Assembly: GCF_023277745.1 (NCBI RefSeq)
Contig: NZ_CP086322.1
Location: forward strand, 868,001 to 932,000
Direction: 5' to 3'
Length of the DNA stretch: 64,000 nucleotides
Origin: Streptomyces halobius
Lineage (GTDB): Bacteria > Actinomycetota > Actinomycetes > Streptomycetales > Streptomycetaceae
Of this stretch, positions 60,679 to 64,000 are shown piece after piece (position 1 is the stretch's first letter; the number at the start of each line of letters is the position of its first letter). Position numbers and translations under genes: made by a program. The notes beneath the pieces are model-generated. The model worked only from the letters and a program-made list of their open reading frames with translations. It did no database searches and was not told where the DNA came from.

Positions 60679-62561
60679 TGGCCCGGCGGGGAGACAGGAA
60701 GGGCCGCACCCGGGCACCGGTTCCCGAGGCGGCCGCACCGGCGGCGGGCCGGATCGGGGTCCGTGCCACGGTGAGCGAGCGACACGGCAGCACCACCCGG
60801 CACATCCTCGATCCGGCGGCCTACCAGTGCACGGTGCTGGCCGCCCAACTTGCCGACGAGGCGGTGGAGTACGTCCGCAAGATGGCCCTGTCTGATCACG
60901 GCGGCGCCTACCTGGGGGCGGTCCGCAAGTTCGCCGCCTTCGTCGACGGTCAACTCGGCGACGCCGCGGAGGCGGCCCGTCTGGATGACGACCGGGTCGA
61001 CCTTCCGGAGGTGATCCACGAGTGGGAGACCGCTCTGCGGCAGGAGTACGGTCTGCGGTCCGGCCAGCCCTACCGGCTGGTCAGCGCCGTGCTGACGCTG
61101 ATCGCCCAGCGCGGGAACCGCGACCAGGCGGTGCCCGAGCGGCTGCGGCGGCGGGCGGCGGCCCTGCCGGTCTTCCCGGAACCCAAGTCGACGCCGCTGG
61201 ACGAGTTCTCCAACGCCGAACGGATCGACCTGCGGGATGCGGCCCGACGCCGGGTCCGTGAACTGGAAGCACGTCTGGAACGCGGGCGGCGGCTGCTGGA
61301 GGAGGGCCGTGACCCGCGCGAGTACGGCTGGCGCGAGCTTCCCCATCTGCTCTGGGCGGCACGCGGGGGAATCCTGACCACGGCCGTCCTGGCGGAGAAC
61401 CTGCCGCACAAGCCGAAGTGGTGGCCGGCCGCCCTGCGGGAGGCAGGGGCCGGACTTCGTGCGCTCGTCACCGCGGTGGGCGGGATGCTCTTCCCGACGC
61501 AGATCGACCTGATGGCCTTCCGGGTCCTGTTGCTGCTGGGCATGGCGGACACGACGCCGGAGGAACTGCTCGACCTGAAGCTGGCAGACATCGAGGACAC
61601 CGGCGAAGGTGTCCGGGTAGTGCAGCGCAAGGCACGAGCCCGGCGGGTGAGAGCCGATCTGCACCCTGCCGCCCAAGGCGGCGGGGCCTGGGATGTCCCC
61701 GGGCTCCTTCGGCGGCTGCTGGCCGCCACCACGATGACGCGCGAGGTGTTCCCCGACGCCGAGTCCTGGTTGTTCCTGGCGACCGAACTCAACTTCCGCA
61801 CCGGCGAGTTGGCGGCGAGGCCCGCGACGTTCACCCGGGACGGGCGCCGGTTCACGCACTGGATCGCCGCCCAGGAGGGCGGCGACGGGAAACCGCTGGC
61901 GATCTCGCTCCCGCACGACGCCCGCCGACTGCGGAAGACCGCGAAGACCGCCAGGGCCGCCGCCCTGGGCGGCACGGTCAGCGACCTGGCGGGCGATGAC
62001 CACCACGTCGAGGTCTTCCGCGGCCACTACGCGCACGGCACCACCGCCCACCTGATGGCCGGCCGGGCCATCGCCCGCGCTCAGCAGTGGGTCTTCCAAC
62101 GGGCTCTGGACAAACCCCTGTTCGTCGATGCCGAAGCGGAGAAGCACCTGACCGAGCCGGAGACCGCTAAAGCGGCGGGCCTGAGCGAGGGCCAGGCCCG
62201 CGACATGCTCGCGGGACAGCTGGACATGGGCCTGGCCCACTGCCGTGACCCCTACGACTCGCCGTTCACCACCGGCAGCCAGCCGTGCCATGTCGCTCCG
62301 GCAATGTGCATGCTCTGCCGCAACGCGGTCGTCTTCACCAGCCAGCTGCCGCGGCTGTTGATGCTCGCCGATCACATCGAGACCATGCGGGCGAGGCTGG
62401 AACCGCCCCGCTGGCAGGCTCTTTGGGGCCGTCAGGCAGCCGCTCTGACGGAGTTGTTCACCGAGTACGCCGAGTACATCCCGGCAGCCCGCCAGGAGAT
62501 CGAGGACAAGCGGCTCACCCTGCATCTGCCGCTGGGTCTGCGGACGGAGTACGACCGATGA
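60678..62561 (+). CDS. Second recombinase of the trio (divergent integrase-like)
   Basis: The 627-aa protein has a distant integrase core: HHVEVFRGHYAHGTTAHLMAG (degenerate box II, about residue 440) and a Cys cluster at the end (CRDPYDSPF, QPCHV, MCMLCRNAVVF), seen in Streptomyces integrase-like proteins. A conventional R..HxxR..H..Y set is not obvious, so catalysis may depend on the other recombinases. It overlaps the upstream gene by one base and the downstream by 4. Confidence 0.65.
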   Translation: MARRGDRKGRTRAPVPEAAAPAAGRIGVRATVSERHGSTTRHILDPAAYQCTVLAAQLADEAVEYVRKMALSDHGGAYLGAVRKFAAFVDGQLGDAAEAARLDDDRVDLPEVIHEWETALRQEYGLRSGQPYRLVSAVLTLIAQRGNRDQAVPERLRRRAAALPVFPEPKSTPLDEFSNAERIDLRDAARRRVRELEARLERGRRLLEEGRDPREYGWRELPHLLWAARGGILTTAVLAENLPHKPKWWPAALREAGAGLRALVTAVGGMLFPTQIDLMAFRVLLLLGMADTTPEELLDLKLADIEDTGEGVRVVQRKARARRVRADLHPAAQGGGAWDVPGLLRRLLAATTMTREVFPDAESWLFLATELNFRTGELAARPATFTRDGRRFTHWIAAQEGGDGKPLAISLPHDARRLRKTAKTARAAALGGTVSDLAGDDHHVEVFRGHYAHGTTAHLMAGRAIARAQQWVFQRALDKPLFVDAEAEKHLTEPETAKAAGLSEGQARDMLAGQLDMGLAHCRDPYDSPFTTGSQPCHVAPAMCMLCRNAVVFTSQLPRLLMLADHIETMRARLEPPRWQALWGRQAAALTELFTEYAEYIPAARQEIEDKRLTLHLPLGLRTEYDR

Positions 62562-64000
62562 TGCCCACCCCGGCCCCGCTGCCAGCCCCGGTCTCGGACG
62601 TCTTCGGCGACGACGAGCCGGTCTTCGGCACCGCCCACCACTTGCTCGACGGCATCGCAGTGCCGGTCTTCGGCGAGAGGCGGTCCTGGCCCGGCGACTG
62701 CATCCGCCGCCCCAGCAACCGGCCGAAGGCAATGTGGACCGTCTACTTCCCGCTCGATGATCCACAGCGGAATCTGCAGCTGCGGGAAGTCGCCTTCGCC
62801 CTGCTCAACCCCACCCACCGCATCCTGCGGCAGGCGTCGGTCTTCCTGATGGCCGAACCGCCCTCACTGAGTACGGTCGCCCAGGCCTGCCTCAAGATCA
62901 ACATGGTGATGCGGTGGGCCCAGACCCACGGATGGCCTGCTGACCTGGGGCAATGGAGCCCCGATGACTGGCAGGAGTTCCTGGACGACCAGGCCCGGGA
63001 GAACGGCGCCGCCGTGCTGCGGCACTTCGTCCATGCCGTCCGCCGTCTGGCCGAGGTCTCCGCGGCCGTCACCGGCATCAGTGACTTCACCGACCCCTGG
63101 AAGGACGAGTCCGCCGTCGAAGTCGCCCGCCGGACCGCGGCCGTCGTCGAGAAGTACGGCGACGGCCTGTCGACCCCCTCGATCCCGCCGGCGACCTGGT
63201 GGCCGCTGCTGCGGGCGGCCTGGACCTACATCCACACCTTCGCCCCCGACATCCTGGACCTGTGCGACAAGCTCGCCGAGGACCTCAAGGTCACGCGGAC
63301 CGGCGGGGCCTCTCACACCAGTTCCGCCGAGCTGGACGACAAGGTCACCAAGTGGCTGGCCGATCCCGCCCACGCGGTCCCCGTCCACGTGGTCGACTGG
63401 AACCGGGCCGAGGCCGGGGCGCCCGTCTGGACCACCCTGAGCCAGCTGATCACCGGCGGAGCCACGGCCTGCCTCTTCGGCCGCGGCAACCATGTCAACG
63501 GCCGCCAGAAAGCCCGCCGGGACATGGTCATGGAGGCCGCCGCCGAGGGACAAGTACAGCCGATCGCCGGACGCGACGGGATCGCGGCGACGAGCGGGCA
63601 GATCTACGTCCCGCGCTCGCGCCGCCCGGAGGGCCGCACGGCCAGGGAACTGGACCAGGTGCTGGCCGCCTGGCTGGCCGAGCCCGGCAACCGGGTCCCG
63701 GTCCGGGACCGGGACGATGCCGCCGGCGCCGCGGGCACCCCGGTCTATGGCATCCTCGCCCGGCACGTCTTCCAGCGGGGCAAAGCCGATCTCTTCGCGC
63801 ACTCGGCCACCGGCCTCAGGCGCCGGGCGATGGTCGCCGAGGCCGTCGCCGCGGGCCGGGTCGCTCCCGTCGTCGGCGAGGCGACCCACCGCTACCTCAC
63901 GATCGACTGCCCCGGGTTCGCCCTGGTCACCGGCCCGGACGGGGAACCAAGGCCCTGGCGGACGACGATCAACCGCCGCGAGCTCGACGACGAACTGCGG
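62558..64000 (+). CDS. Third gene of the recombinase trio, runs off the window
   Basis: At least 481 residues are visible. The ATG overlaps the previous stop (ATGATG). The N-terminal part has helical segments (LRHFVHAVRRLAEVSAAVTGISDF, WWPLLRAAWTYIHTFAPDIL); beta-rich Gly/Arg-rich segments follow. No catalytic motif is seen so far; it may lie beyond the window. In Tn554-type systems the third gene is needed for transposition. Confidence 0.6.
   Translation, partial: MMPTPAPLPAPVSDVFGDDEPVFGTAHHLLDGIAVPVFGERRSWPGDCIRRPSNRPKAMWTVYFPLDDPQRNLQLREVAFALLNPTHRILRQASVFLMAEPPSLSTVAQACLKINMVMRWAQTHGWPADLGQWSPDDWQEFLDDQARENGAAVLRHFVHAVRRLAEVSAAVTGISDFTDPWKDESAVEVARRTAAVVEKYGDGLSTPSIPPATWWPLLRAAWTYIHTFAPDILDLCDKLAEDLKVTRTGGASHTSSAELDDKVTKWLADPAHAVPVHVVDWNRAEAGAPVWTTLSQLITGGATACLFGRGNHVNGRQKARRDMVMEAAAEGQVQPIAGRDGIAATSGQIYVPRSRRPEGRTARELDQVLAAWLAEPGNRVPVRDRDDAAGAAGTPVYGILARHVFQRGKADLFAHSATGLRRRAMVAEAVAAGRVAPVVGEATHRYLTIDCPGFALVTGPDGEPRPWRTTINRRELDDELR

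Noticed and set aside
1..64000. tRNA, rRNA, CRISPR arrays, riboswitches
   Set aside because: No T-loop/acceptor pair, repeat-spacer array or known riboswitch core was seen.

Overview
The window is high-GC actinobacterial DNA, most like Streptomyces. The protein content supports this: SpoIIE-type PP2C phosphatase, DUF6131, DUF6328, DUF6479 and DUF1918 proteins, an LPFR-motif peptide, a plasmid-stabilisation-like protein with a C-terminal Rho-N-like motif, CsbD and FAD/Rieske oxidoreductases. No rRNA, tRNA, CRISPR array or core housekeeping operon is recognisable. It looks like accessory DNA: a chromosome arm or large plasmid carrying stacked mobile elements.

Layout. 0-1.4 kb: an HU-like gene with a strong terminator, two small membrane proteins and a 51-aa orphan ORF. 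1.4-6 kb: an IS5/IS427-type element carrying a VOC-family passenger gene, itself split by an ISAzo13-type element, then a dead IS256 copy. 6-7.6 kb: an intact oleate hydratase. 7.6-39 kb: a redox and stress island with heavy decay. It holds Rieske, CDGSH and iron-redox proteins, SDRs, a TPP enzyme, FAD/Rieske and P450 genes, CsbD, small hydrophobic proteins, a SpoIIE phosphatase and a MerR regulator. Many of these genes are frameshifted, truncated or interrupted. A three-gene module (methyltransferase, CDGSH protein, iron-containing redox enzyme) occurs twice, intact at 13.9-15.9 kb and decaying at 32-33.3 kb. A second copy of the IS5-type element at 18.2-19.7 kb has the same transposase but a GNAT acetyltransferase as passenger; it interrupts a phage portal gene. 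37-44.2 kb: intact PAP2-diacylglycerol-kinase fusion, a coupled membrane protein/TIM-barrel pair, and a beta-carbonic anhydrase with a SulP transporter (inorganic carbon supply).

44.9-59.1 kb: an almost entirely minus-strand block resembling an integrative/conjugative or phage-like element. It contains an AlpA-like HTH protein, an internally deleted IS110 transposase, a short operon (nucleotidyltransferase, STM4013-like hydrolase, two tiny proline-rich peptides, PCMT-like methyltransferase) ending in a strong terminator, and then a long run of small, mostly unrecognised, tightly overlapping genes including an HNH endonuclease. 59.2-64 kb: three overlapping plus-strand recombinase genes (tyrosine-recombinase trio, Tn554/RIT-like); the third runs off the window.

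The two most interesting signals are (1) the pair of IS5-type elements that share transposase and ends but carry different passenger genes, and (2) the translationally coupled pair of tiny peptides sharing a PGxPW..QEPPxPD motif in front of a PCMT-like methyltransferase, a candidate undescribed peptide-modification system. All family assignments come from reading the sequence; none was checked against a database.
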